From Duganella sp. BuS-21 (lineage in GTDB: Bacteria; Pseudomonadota; Gammaproteobacteria; Burkholderiales; Burkholderiaceae_D): a stretch of DNA of 64,000 nucleotides. A program made the position numbers and the translations under genes. The notes below the pieces were generated by a model. The model was not told the origin of the DNA. It worked only from the letters and a program-made list of their open reading frames with translations, and searched no databases. The DNA lies in assembly GCA_041874725.1 (NCBI GenBank), contig CP097466.1, positions 1 to 64,000 on the forward strand, read 5' to 3'. Positions 49,835 through 62,800 of this stretch are shown in pieces (the stretch's first letter is position 1; each line of letters begins with the position of its first letter).

Positions 49835-50653
49835 CTATGGCTTGGGCCGGTGGGCATCCACCAGGCGCGCAGCAATCGATACCTTGATCGGCAAATCCGG
49901 CCATGCATCGCCCGGCCCGAACCAGCGCGCGTCGGCGATTTCGCTCGGGTCGATACGGATCTCGCCGTCCAGGTAGTCGGCCGTGTAGGCGATCATCAAC
50001 GAATGCGGGAACGGCCACGACTGGCTGCCGAAGTACTGCACGTTGTGCACGCGCAGGCCGACCTCCTCGAACACCTCGCGGTGGATGGCCTCCTCCACCG
50101 ATTCGCCAGCCTCGACGAAGCCGGCCAGCGCGGTGTAGCGCTTGTACGGCGAGTTGGTGTGCATCGCCAGCAGCACCTGGTCGCCCTTGCGGATCAGCAC
50201 CATCATCGCCGGCGAGATGCGCGGATAGGCGCTGTGGCCGCAGTTCGGGCACTGGTAGCAGCGCTCGCCCTCGATCAAGCTCATGGCGGTCGCACACACG
50301 CCGCAGTAACGGTGCGTGCGCGCCCATTCCGTCAGCTGGAAGGCGCGCCCGGCCAGCCCGAGGAAGCCTTCGTCCAGCGTGCCGAACAGCGCGCGCAGGC
50401 CGTGATAAGCGAACTCGGGCCCCGGCAGCACGGGCGTATCGACCCAGGCCGCCTGGTAGTAGCGCCCTTCCCACAATCCCAGCGGATGGATGCGTTCCGG
50501 CGCCAATTCCAGCGCCGCCAGCTCGGATGCCTCAGGTAGGCCCATGATAGTGTTGCGTAGAAGCAACTCGCCACGATAGAACACGAAAGTGATCGTATTG
50601 TCATGTTTTTGCGGACGAATAACGGCGTTGAATGTGACGGGAGTGTGCAGCAT
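49835..50653 (-). CDS. nudC: NAD(+)/NADH pyrophosphatase NudC
   Basis: A 272-residue Nudix hydrolase that splits NAD(H) into NMN(H) and AMP and also removes NAD caps from RNA. It has an N-terminal NUDIX-like domain, a zinc ribbon (HRYCGVCATAM...CYQCPNCGHSAYPRISPAMM), the Nudix box GFVEAGESVEEAIHREVFEEVGL, and the NudC-specific SQSWPFPHSLMIAY (consensus SQPWPFPxS), which separates it from other Nudix enzymes. It is transcribed toward folE, 61 bp upstream of it. Confidence 0.95.
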   Translation of the reverse strand: MLHTPVTFNAVIRPQKHDNTITFVFYRGELLLRNTIMGLPEASELAALELAPERIHPLGLWEGRYYQAAWVDTPVLPGPEFAYHGLRALFGTLDEGFLGLAGRAFQLTEWARTHRYCGVCATAMSLIEGERCYQCPNCGHSAYPRISPAMMVLIRKGDQVLLAMHTNSPYKRYTALAGFVEAGESVEEAIHREVFEEVGLRVHNVQYFGSQSWPFPHSLMIAYTADYLDGEIRIDPSEIADARWFGPGDAWPDLPIKVSIAARLVDAHRPKP

Positions 50654-50862
50654 GGCCGGGGAAATAAAGAATTAGTGCGGAACAATATCTTACAGTGTTT
50701 CCAGATTACTTATTTTGCACGCAAAGATGGGCTCGGAATGCGGCCCCCAAATCAACGCTAAGTCATTGTTTTCAGACCAAGATTTAAAGGATTTTTGCCC
50801 CTTTCCTCTCTGGATAAGACCTTTTGGCGGTACTATATATTTCCGTCAGGAGATTTTTATAT
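50654..50862. other. Intergenic region upstream of the giant repeat gene
   Basis: A 209-bp AT-rich gap between divergent nudC and the giant gene. It contains TACTATATAT (50831-50840) close to the start and the ribosome binding site AGGAG (50848-50852), 10 bases before the ATG. No operator or hairpin was recognised. Confidence 0.5.
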
Positions 50863-53800
50863 ATGCCCACTTTTATTCCCGGTTTAAGCACCGATCTGAT
50901 TGCCAGTCTACTCACCGAGCAAATCGTCAGTTTGACGACGACGGACATCGGCTTGTTCACGACGACGCAAATGACGGCGTTCAAGACCAACCAATTGGGG
51001 GCATTCAGCAGCAACCAGATCCGCGCGCTGTCGATCGACAATCTGCAAACGCTGAGCACCAACCAGCTCGGTTACGGCTTCAACACGCGCCAGATCCAAG
51101 CCCTGACCAGCAAGCAGCTGAACAGCCTGACAACCAACCAGCTTACCGCCGGCCTCAATAGCGACCAATTCGCCGCCCTGACCACCGCGCAACTGAACTT
51201 CCTGACGGCAGCCCAGTTCGCCCTGATCGCCACCGACGACATCGCCGCCCTGCGCAGCGCGCAAGTGGCGTCCATCAACACCACCCTGCTACGCATGCTC
51301 ACCAGCGACCAGATCGTCGCCCTGAACTCGGACCAGGTCGCCGCGCTGCAAACCAGCCAGGTCGCCTCGCTGACCACGACCCAGGTGGCCGCCATCGAAA
51401 CGGCGGACTTCGGCGCCCTGGCCAGCAAGCAGTTGAACGCGCTGGCCGTCAGCCAGCTCAACGCGCTGAGCACCGCACAAATGGCTGCGCTCGGCAGCAA
51501 GCAGACCGCCAACCTCAGCACCGCCCTGATCAGCGCCCTCAGCACCGCGCAACTGGCGGCCATCGGCACCGAAGGCTTGTCGACGCTGCGCACCCAGCAG
51601 ATCGCCGCGCTCAGCACCAAACAATTCGCCGCCCTCGGCAGCGACCAGATCGTGGCCCTGAGCAGTGCGCAAACCGTCGCACTGACCACGCTGCAACTAA
51701 GCCAGATGTCCAGCAGCCAACTGGCCGCGATGGAAACGCAAGACCTGGCCGCCCTCAAGAGCCAGCAATTGGGCGCCCTGAGCACCGCCGCCGTCGCCGC
51801 GCTCGACACCGACCAGATCGCCGCCATGACCACGGCGCAGATCGCCAGCCTGACCACCGCCCAGATCCGCAGCCTCAGCACCAGCCAGCTGGTGGCGCTG
51901 ACCACGGCGCAAGCCGCCGCGCTGACCACCGTGCAGATGCAGGCCCTGAGCAGCACCCAGGTGGCCGCGATGGAAACGGCCGACATCGCCGCGCTGAAGA
52001 CCTCGCAGCTGAACGCGCTGGCCAGCAAGCAGTTGATCGCTCTCGGCAGCGACCAGATCGCCGCCCTGACCACGCTGCAAGCGACCAACCTGGCGACCCA
52101 GCACATCGCCGTCCTCAGCACCGCACAAATCGCCGCAATGGAAACGCAGGATGTCGCCGCGCTGAAAACCCAGCAGATCGCCGCCCTCACCACGGCCGGC
52201 GTCGGCGCCTTGACCACCGACCAGGTGGTGGCGCTGAAATCGGCGCAAGCCGGCGCGCTGAGTTCGCAACAACTGGCGGCGCTCGACAGCGACCAGCTGC
52301 GCGCGCTCGAAACGCAAGACCTGGCCGCCCTGAAAACGGCCCAGCTGATCGGCCTGAGCACGGCCAACATCGCCGCCCTGGCCACCGAACAAGTGGCCGC
52401 GCTGACGACTTCGCAAATCGCCACCCTGAACAGCAGCCAGCTGCTGGCCCTGGGCAGCGACCAGATCATCGCCCTGAGCAGCCTGCAGGCGTCGTCGCTG
52501 ACCACCCAGCAGATCGCCAGCCTCGGCAGCGCACAAATCGCCGCCATGGAAACCCGCGACCTGCGCGCGCTGAAAACCGCCCAGATCGTCGCCCTGACCA
52601 CGGCGCAGATCGCCGCGCTCGGTACCGACCAGATCGCCAACCTCGGCACGCAGCAAATCGCGGCCCTGAGCACGCGCCAGTTCGTCACCCTCAGCACCGA
52701 CCAGATCGTTGCCCTGAGCAGCCAGCAAGTCGGCGCGCTCACCACCCAGCAGCTGAGCCAGATGACCAGCAGCCAACTGGCCGCGCTGGAAACCCAGGAC
52801 TTCGCCGCGCTCAAGAGCCAGCAGGTGGCAGCCCTCAGCACCGCCACCACCGCCGTGCTGAGCACCGACCAGATCGCCGCGCTGAGCACCGCGCAGATCG
52901 CCGGCATGCCGACCGCGCAAGTGCGCGCCCTGAGCACCGACCAGATCGCCGCCCTCAATTCGGCCCAGGTCGCCGCATTGCAAACCGCGCAAGTGCAAGC
53001 GCTGAGCAGCAGCCAGATTGCCGCCATCGAAACACGCGACCTGGCCGCCATGCGCACCGCGCAACTGGCCGTGCTGAGCACCGCCCAGCTGTCCGCCCTC
53101 GGCACCGACCAGATCGTCGCGCTGACCACCGCGCAAGCCGCCAACCTCGGCACCCAGCAGATCGCTGCGCTCAGCACCAGCCAGCTGGCCGCGATGGAAA
53201 CGCAAGACCTGGCCGCCCTGCGCACCCAGCAAGTGGCGGCCGTCACCACGGCCGGCATCGCCGCGCTCGGCACCGACCAGGTTGCCGCGCTGACCTCGCT
53301 GCACATAGGCGCCCTGCAAACCAAGCAATTGGCCGCGCTCAGCAGCGACCAGATCGCCGTACTGAACAGCGCCCAGGCCGCCGGCCTGAGCACCCAGCAG
53401 ATGGCCGCGCTGTCGACGCTGCAAGCCACCGCGCTAGGCACCGCCACCCTGACCAGCCTGAAATCGCAGCAGATCGCTGCGCTCAGCACCGGCGCCATCG
53501 CCGCCTTGAGCACCGACCAGATCGTCGCCCTGAACACCACGCAAGCCGGTGCGCTGAGCTCGCAACAATTGGCCGCCCTCACCACCGATCAGCTGGCCGC
53601 GATGGAAACGCGCGACCTGGCCGCCCTGAAAACCGCGCAGCTGAACGGCTTGACCACCAGCGGCATCGCCGCCCTCGGCACCGACCAGCTGGCTTCGCTG
53701 ACCACCGCGCAGATCGCCACGCTGAGCACCAGACAACTGGCCGCACTGGACGACGATCAGATCGCCGCCCTGACCACGGCGCAAGCCAGCTCGATGACCA

Positions 53801-56800
53801 CGCAGCAGATCGCCAGCCTCAGCACCGCGCAGATCGCCGCGCTGGAAACGGCCGACCTGGCCGCGCTGAAAACCGCACAGATCGCCGCGCTGAGTACCCT
53901 GCAACTGACTGCGCTCGGCACCGACCAGATCATCGGCCTGACCTCGCAGCAAGTCACCGCGCTGACCACGCGCCAGGTGGCCGCGCTGTCGACCGACCAG
54001 ATCCTGGCGATGCAAGCCTCGGCCCTGGCCGCGCTGCAATCGCAGCAAGTCGCCGCGCTGAGCAGCAACGCCGTCACGGCGCTGACCACGGCGCAGATCG
54101 CCGCGCTCAGCACCGCCGTGCTGAGTTCCTTCACCACCGGCCAGATCGCGCTGCTGAGCACCAACCAGATCGTCGCGCTGACCACCGTGCAAAGCGCCGC
54201 CCTGACCACGCGCCAGGTCGCCGCCCTGACCACCGACCAGGTCAACGCGCTGGAAACGCAGGACCTGGCCGCCTTCACCACGGCCCAGATCGTTGCCATG
54301 GGCAGCAACCAGGTGATCGCGCTGAATACCGCGCAAATCGCCGGCCTGCGCTCGCAGCAGGTAGGCGCGTTGAAGACGCAGCAGATCGCCGCGCTCGGCA
54401 CCGATCAAGCCGCCGCTTTGGCAACGCAGGATCTGGCCGCGCTGCAATCGCAGCAAGCCCTGGCCCTGAGCAGCGATGCCGTCGCCGCCTTGACCACCAG
54501 CCAGATCTCGGCCCTGACCTCGACCGTGCTGGCCGCCTTCAGCACCGCCCAGATCGCTGCCCTCGGCACCAGCCAGATCGCCGCGCTCACCAGCGCGCAA
54601 AGCGCCGTGTTGACCACGCGCCAGATCGCTGCGCTGTCGACCGCCCAGCTGGCCGCCATGGAAACACAAGACCTGGCCGCACTGAAAACCAGCCAGATCG
54701 CCGCCCTCAACACGGCCCACATCGCCGCGCTCGACACCGACCAGGCCGCCGCGCTGACCTCGCAACAGGTTGCCGCCCTGAGCTCGCTGCAAATCGGCGC
54801 GCTGAACAGCGACCAGATCGTCGTCATGTCCAGCAGCGACCTGGCCGCCCTGCAATCGAAACAGGTCGGCGCCTTGAGCACCGCCGCCGTGGCCGCACTG
54901 ACCACCACGCAAGTCTCGGCCCTGACCTCGACCGTGCTGAACGCGCTGACCACCAGCCAGGCCGCCGCCCTCACCACCGACCAGATCGTGGCACTGGGCA
55001 CGGCACAGATCGGCGTGCTCGGCACGGCCAACCTGGCTGCGCTCTCGACCGACCAGGTCAACGCGCTGGAAACGCGCGACTTCGCCGCGCTGCGCACCAG
55101 CCAGATCATCGCCCTCACCACCGACCAGATCGGTTCCCTGAACACCAACCTGATCGTCGCCCTGACCACGGCCCAGGCCGCCGCACTGACGCTGGCGCAA
55201 CTGAACGCCATGACCACCGACCAGCTGGCCGCGATGGAGACCCAGGACTTTGCCGCGCTGAAAACCAGCCAGCTGCTGGGCCTGGGCACCAAAGGCATCG
55301 CCACGCTGACGCCGGCCCAGGTGGCCGCGTTGAAGACCGACCAGATCGTGCAATTGAGTTCGGACCAGATCCAGGTGCTCAGCAGCGCCCAGCTCAACGC
55401 CCTGACCACGGCGCAAGTGACCGCCCTCACCACTGCGCAGGTCGGTTACCTGCTGACCGCCCAGATCGCCGTACTGAGCACCGCCGACTGGGCCGCACTG
55501 AAAACCAGCCAGCTCAACGCGCTGAGCACCAGCCAGATCGCCGCCGTCACCACCGCGCAAATCGTCGCGCTGAGTTCGCAACAAGCGGCATCGCTGGCCA
55601 CGCGCCAGCTGGCCGCGCTGTCGACCGACCAGCTGAACGCCATGGAATCGGGCGACCTGGCTGCATTGACTTCGGTACAGATCGCCAGCCTGACCACCGA
55701 CGCCATCGCCTCGCTCGACCTGACGCTGCTGGCCGCACTGAAGACCCAGCAAACCGCCGCCCTGACCAGCGCCCAGATCCGCGCACTCGGCACGGCGCAG
55801 ATCGCCGGCCTGAGCACGCTGCAAGCGTCCAACCTCGGCACGCAACAGATTGCCGCGTTGACCACCGACCAGGTGCAGGCGCTGGAAAGCGCCGACCTGG
55901 CCGCGCTGAAGAGCACGCAGATCGCCGCCTTCAGCAGCGATCAGATCGGCCAGCTGACCACGGCCCAGATCGTCGCCCTGAACTCGCAACAGGTGGCCGC
56001 GCTCAGCACGCGCCAGCTGTCCGCGCTCGATAGCGACCAGATCGCCGCGCTGGAAACGCGCGACCTGATCGCCCTGCAAACCGCCCAAATCGCCGGCCTC
56101 GGCACCGATAAACTGAACGCGCTGAGCAGCACCCAAATACAAGCGCTGAGCACGGCCCAACTGGCGGCCCTGAGCACCAGCCAGCTGAGCGCGCTCGCCA
56201 CCGACCAGGTCGCTGCGCTGACCACGTTCCAGGTCAGCAACTTGCTGACTCAGCACATCGCCGCACTGACTACCGACCAGTTGGCCGCCTTCGGCACGCG
56301 CGACATCGCCGTGCTCAAGACTGCCCAGATCAGCGCGCTCGGCACGGCCCAGATCGCGGAACTGAGCACCGACCAGATCGTGGCCCTGAACTCGCAGCAA
56401 GTAGCTGCCCTGAGCAGCCGCCAGCTGAACGCCCTGACCACGGACCAGATCGTCGCATTGGAAACCCGCGACCTGATCGCCATGGGCACGGCGCAGATCG
56501 GCAGCCTCGGCACCGACAAGCTGACCGCCCTGACCACCAACCAGCTGCAAGCAATGAGCACGGCCCAGTTGGCCGCCCTGAGCAGCAGCCAGCTACGCTC
56601 GCTGGAAACGGCCCAGATCGCCGCACTGAGCACCTTGCAGGCATCCAACCTGACCACGCAGCACATCGCCGCCCTCACCAGCGACCAGTTGCAAGCGCTG
56701 GAAACGGCCGACCTCGCCGTGCTGAAGACCGCGCAGATCGCCGCGCTGGGCACGGCGCAGATCGAACTGCTGAGCACCGACCAGATCGTCGCCCTGAACT

Positions 56801-59800
56801 CGCAGCAAATGGCCGCCCTGAGCAGCCGCCAGCTGAACGCGCTGACCACCAGGCAGATCGTCGCCATTGAAACGCGCGACCTGCTCGCCTTGACCACGCA
56901 ACAGATCAGCGGCCTGTCCACGGAAAACCTGAACGCGCTCACCACCACCCAGTTGCAAGCGCTGAACACGGCCCAGATCGCCGCGCTGAGCAGTGCCCAG
57001 TTGCGCGCGCTGGATACCGACCAGATCACCGCCTTGACTACGCTGCAAGCCGCCAACCTGAGCACGCAACAGATCGCCGCGCTCACCAGCGACCAGCTGC
57101 AAGCGCTGGAAACGGCAGACTTTGCCGCGCTGAAGACCGCGCAGCTGGCCGCGTTGTCGACCAATCAGATCAGCCTGCTGACCACCGACCAGATCGTCGC
57201 CCTGACCACGCAGCAAACCGCCAACCTGAGCACGCGCCAGCTGGCGGCGCTGGAAACCAGCCAGATCGCGGCCATGGAAACGCGCGACCTGGCGGCCCTG
57301 ACCACGGCACAAATGAGCGGCCTCGGCAGCGAGAACCTCAACGCCCTTGGCAGCGATCAAGTGCACGCCCTGAGCAGCAACCAGCTGAACGCCTTGAGCA
57401 GCGCGCAACTGCAAGCCTTCGCCACCGCCCAGGTGGCACTGTTGAGCACCGCGCAAGCGGCCAGCCTGAGCACCACGCAAATCCAGCTGTTGAGCAGCGC
57501 CCAACTGGCAGCCCTGGGCACCAACACCCTGTCCGTGCTGAAAACCCAGCAGATCGCCGCGCTGAAAACCAGCCAGATCGCCGCCCTCGACAACGACCAG
57601 ATCGCCGCCCTGACCACGCTGCAAGTAAGCAACCTCGGCACGCAGCAAGTGGCCGCGCTCGGCAGCGACCAGCTGAACGCGCTGGAATCGCAAGACCTGG
57701 TGGCCCTGCGCACGGCGCAGATCGCCGCGCTGGGCACCAGCCAGATCGCCAACCTGAGCACGGCGCAAGCCGCCGCCCTCAGCACGCTGCAGATCAGCAA
57801 CCTCAGCACCACGCAACTGGTGGCGGTCGGCAGCGCGCAACTGCAAGTCTTCTCCACCGCCGACATCGTTGCGCTGAAGACCGCGCAAGTGGCGGCCCTG
57901 ACCACCGGCCAGATCGACGCCCTGTTGACCGACCAGCTGCGCGCCCTCAGCACGGCCCAGATGAGCGCCCTGAGCAGCGCGCAATTCCAGTCGCTGAGCA
58001 GCGACCAGATCATCGCCTTGACCACCTTGCAGGCGGCCAACCTCAGCACCATCCAGCTGCAGGCGCTGAGCGCCGTCCAGCTGGCCGCGCTGGAAACCGC
58101 CGACCTGGCCGCGCTGAAGACCGCGCAGCTGAACGCACTGAAAACCGGCCAGATCGCGCTGCTGAACAGCGACCAGATCGCCGGCCTGACCACGCTGCAG
58201 GTATCGACCCTGGCCACCAACCAGGTCGCCGCACTGGGCACGGCGCAAATGCTGGCGCTGGAAACCCAGGACCTGGCCGCGCTGAAGACCGCGCAGTTGC
58301 AAGCGCTGGGCAGCAACCAGCTAAACGCCATCAGTAGCGAGCAATTGCAAGCCATGGGCACGGCCCAGCTGGCATCGCTGAGCACGGCGCAATTCCAGTC
58401 GCTGCAAACGGCCCACATCGCCGCGCTGACCACGCAACAGTTCGCCAATCTGGCCACCGCGCAGATCGCCAGCCTCGGCAACGGCCAGCTGGCCGCCATC
58501 AGCACCGATGAAATCTCGGCGCTGAAAACCGCCCAGGTCCAGTCGCTGCGCACCGAGCAGCTGGTACTGCTGAGCACCGACCAGGTCTTCGCCTTGACCA
58601 GCAACCAGGTTGCCGCCCTGACCACCGGCCAGTTGGCCTCGATGACCTCCGATCAGGTGGCCGCCTTCGGCACCGAAGACTTCGCCGCCCTGAGCGCCGC
58701 GCAACTGACCGCGCTGGGCGCCCTGAGCAATCTCAGCACCGACCAGATCCAGGCCCTCACCACGGCCCAGATCGCCGGCCTGACAACAGCCCAGATCGCC
58801 GCCTTGAACACCGCGCAAATCATCGCCCTGACCACGCGCCAGATCGGCGCGCTGAGCACCACCAACGTCGGCGTACTGAGCAGCGATCAGCTGCACGTGC
58901 TGGAACTGGAAGACCTGGCGGCGATGAAAACCGCGCAGCTCGCCGCCCTCAGCACCACGCAAGTGGCGCTGCTGAGCACCGACCAGATCGCCGCGCTGAC
59001 CACGGTTCAATTCGGCAACCTGCTGACGCAGCAAGTGGCCGCGCTCGGCACGGCGCAAGTGCAAGCGCTGTCGGCCGACGATATCACCGTGCTGAAAACT
59101 GCACAGGTCACGGCGCTGAACAGCGCCCAGATCGGCGTGCTGTCCGAGATCCAGGTGCAAGCCCTGTCCGGCACGCAGCTGAATGTCTTCAGCAGCGCGC
59201 AGATCCGCGCCCTCAACACCGACCAGATCATCGCGCTGACCACGCAGCAATATGCCGCGCTGGCGACGGCGCAAGTGGCCGCGCTCAGCACCACGCAATT
59301 GAGCATCATCGAGCTGGACGACCTGGCCGCGCTGAAAACCGCGCAGATCGCCATCCTCAACACCGACCAGATCCAGGCGCTGGCGCCGGACCGCATCGGC
59401 GTGCTGACCTCCGCCCAGGCCCAGGCGCTCAACAGTGCCCAACTGCAGGCGCTGGACTCGGCCCAGATCCAGTCCCTGAGCACGGCCAACCTGGCGGCGT
59501 TGAAATCGTCGCAGGTCGCCGCATTGCACACCAACCAGCTCAACGCCCTGCTCGACTACCAGCTGCAAAGCTTCGGCCTGGTCCAGCTTGGCGCCCTGAG
59601 CAGCACCCAGCTGCAAGCGCTCGGCAGCGACCAGATCATCCAGCTGAGCACGGCCCAGTACGGCATGCTGAGCACGGCGCAGATCGCCCTGCTGACCACC
59701 GCCCAGCTCGGCGCCATCGAGTGGGAAGACCTGGCCGCGCTGAAGACGTCGCAAATCCTGGCCCTCGGCAGCGACCAGATCACGTCGTTGACGGTCGACC

Positions 59801-62800
59801 GCATCGCTGCACTGACCACCTTGCAGGCGCAGGCCCTGGCTACCCAGCAACTGGCAGCGCTGAGCACGGACCAGATCCAGGCGCTGGAAACCGCCGACCT
59901 GGCCGTGCTGAAATCGAACCAGCTGCAAGCGCTGAGCAGCAACCAGCTCAACGCCCTGATCGTGGACCAACTGCAAAACCTGGGCAGCGCCCAACTCAAT
60001 GCGCTGACCACCGCGCAGATTCACGCCCTCAGCAACGACCTGATCATTGCCCTGACCACGGCGCAAGCGAGCCAGCTGGCCAGCGCGCACATCGCCGCGC
60101 TCAGCTCGGACCAACTGGTCGCCATGGAACTGGAAGACCTGGCAGCGCTCGTCGGCAGCCAGATCCTGGCCCTGACCACGCTGCAGATCAGCGAACTCGA
60201 CCTGGCCCACGTGGGCGCTTTGACCACCGCCCAGGCCGTCGTGCTGAGCACGGCGCAGCTGGTGGCGCTGTCCACCAGCCAGTTCCAGGCGCTGACCACC
60301 GACAACGTGGCCGCACTGAAAACCGCGCAGATCGCCGCGCTGACCACAAACCAGCTCATCACGCTGACCGTGGACCAGCTGCAACATCTGACCACCGACC
60401 AGATCGACGCCCTGACCTCGGCGCAAGCCACCTCGCTGACCACCGACCAGATCGCCGCGCTGACGTATGTCCAGGTCGACAACCTCGGCACGCGCCAGCT
60501 GGCCGCACTGACCAGTGCCCAGATCGCCGCCATCAGCACCGACAACTTCGCCACCCTGTCCAGCAGCCAGATCGGCGCGCTGAACGCGGCGCAGTTCGGC
60601 GCCATCACCACCGACCAGATGGTGGCCCTGAGCAGCAGCCAGGCCATCTCCCTGAGCACCGCGCAAATGGCCGCCTTCAGCAGCGACCAGCTGAACGCGC
60701 TGGAAACGGCCGACTTCGTGGTCCTGAAAACCGCGCAGATCGCTGCCATCGGCACCGCCAACGTGGCCGCGCTGAACACCGACATCATCAGCGTGCTGAC
60801 CACGGCGCAGTTCGCCGGCTTGGGCAGCGACCAGATCGCCGCACTGAACACCGACCAGATCGTCGCCCTGACCACGGCCCAGGTCACCACGCTGAGCACG
60901 TCGCAGATCGGCGTCCTCAGCACCGACCAGATCAGCGCTCTGGCCACCGAAGACTTCGTCGCCCTGCGCAGCAACCAGCTGGCCGCCTTCAACAGCGCCC
61001 AGTTTGCCGCACTCACCAGCGACCAGTTGAACGCCCTGTCCACCAACGCCTTCACGGCGCTGGCCACGGCGGTGCTGGGCTCGCTGACCGCCAGCCAGTT
61101 CAGCCAGCTGAGCACGGCGCAAGTCAGCGCCATCACCACGGCCCAGGCCAGCTCGCTGCGTACTGAACAGCTGAGCGCGCTGAACACCGACCAGTTCGGC
61201 GTGTTGAGCACCAACGCCATCCGCGTCCTCAGCTCCGACCAGTTCGGCGCCCTGACCACCGACCAGATCGTGGCCCTGGTGACCCAGCAGGCGCGCGCAC
61301 TGAACAGCATGCAACTGGCCGGCCTGACCACCGACCAGGTGGCCGTGCTGGAAACGCAAGACCTGGCGGCGCTCACCACCGCCCAGCTCAATCTGCTCAA
61401 CACCGACCAGCTGCAAGCGCTGCTGACCGACCAGTTCGCCAGCCTGTCGACCGCGCAGGTCAGCACCTTGACCACGGACCAGATCAGCGCCGGCCTCAAC
61501 ACCGCGCAGATCGCCGCCCTGACCACGCTGCAGGCGTCCACCCTGGCCACCAAGCAAGTGACCTCGTTGACCACCGACCAGATCGTGGCACTGGAAACGC
61601 AAGACCTGGCATCGTTCACCACGCGCCAGATCGTTGCCCTGAACACCGACCAGATCGCCGTGCTGAGCAGCGACCAGCTGAACGGCCTGACCACGGCCGA
61701 ACTGGTCGCGTTCACCACCAGCCAGCTGATCAACGGCCTCACCACAGCCCAGCTGGCAGCGCTGGACACCGCCCACATCGTGGCGCTGACCAGCAACCAG
61801 ATCGCCTACGGCCTGAACAGCGACGCCATCGCCGCCCTGACCACCGACCAGATCGCCGCCTTGCGCACCGCGCAAACGGCTATCTTGACCACGGTGCAAC
61901 TGCAAGCCCTGACCACCGACCAGATCGTTGCCCTCGGCACCCATCAGGCCGCCACGCTGACCACGCAACAGGTCACCTCGCTCACGACCGACCAGATCGT
62001 CGCGCTGGAAACGCAGGACCTGTCCTCGTTCACCACGCGCCAGATGGTGGCCCTGAACACCGATCAGATCGCCGTGTTGAGCAGCGACCAGCTGAACGGG
62101 CTGACCACGGCCGAACTGGTCGCGCTGACCACCAGCCAGCTGATCAACGGCCTCACCACCGCCCAGCTGGCGGCGCTGGACACCGCCCACATCGTGGCGC
62201 TGACCAGCAACCAGATCGCCTACGGCCTGAACAGCGACGCCATCGCCGCCATGACCACCGACCAGATCGCCGCCCTGCGCACCGCGCAAACGGCTATCTT
62301 GACCACGGTGCAACTGCAAGCGCTGACCACCGACCAGATCGTTGCCCTGGGCACCCATCAGGCCGCCACGCTGACCACGCAACAGGTCACCTCGCTCACG
62401 ACCGACCAGATTGTCGCGCTGGAAACGCAGGACCTGTCCTCGTTCACCACGCGCCAGATGGTGGCCCTGAACACCGACCAGATCGCCGTGCTGAGCAGCG
62501 ACCAGCTGAACAGCCTGACCACCACCGAACTGGCCGCGCTGACTACCAACCAGATCAGCCTCGGCCTCACCACCGACCAGTTGGTGTCGCTGGACACCGC
62601 CCACATCACGGCGCTGACCACCAACCAGCTGGCCAACGGCCTGAGCCTGGCCGCCATCGCCGCCCTCACCACGGACCAGATCGCCGCCCTGCGCACCGCC
62701 CAGGCCTCGATCCTGACCACCTTGCAAGTGCAGGCGCTGACCACCGACCAGATCGTTGCCCTGACCACGGCACAGGCATCCACCCTGACCACCCAGCAGA

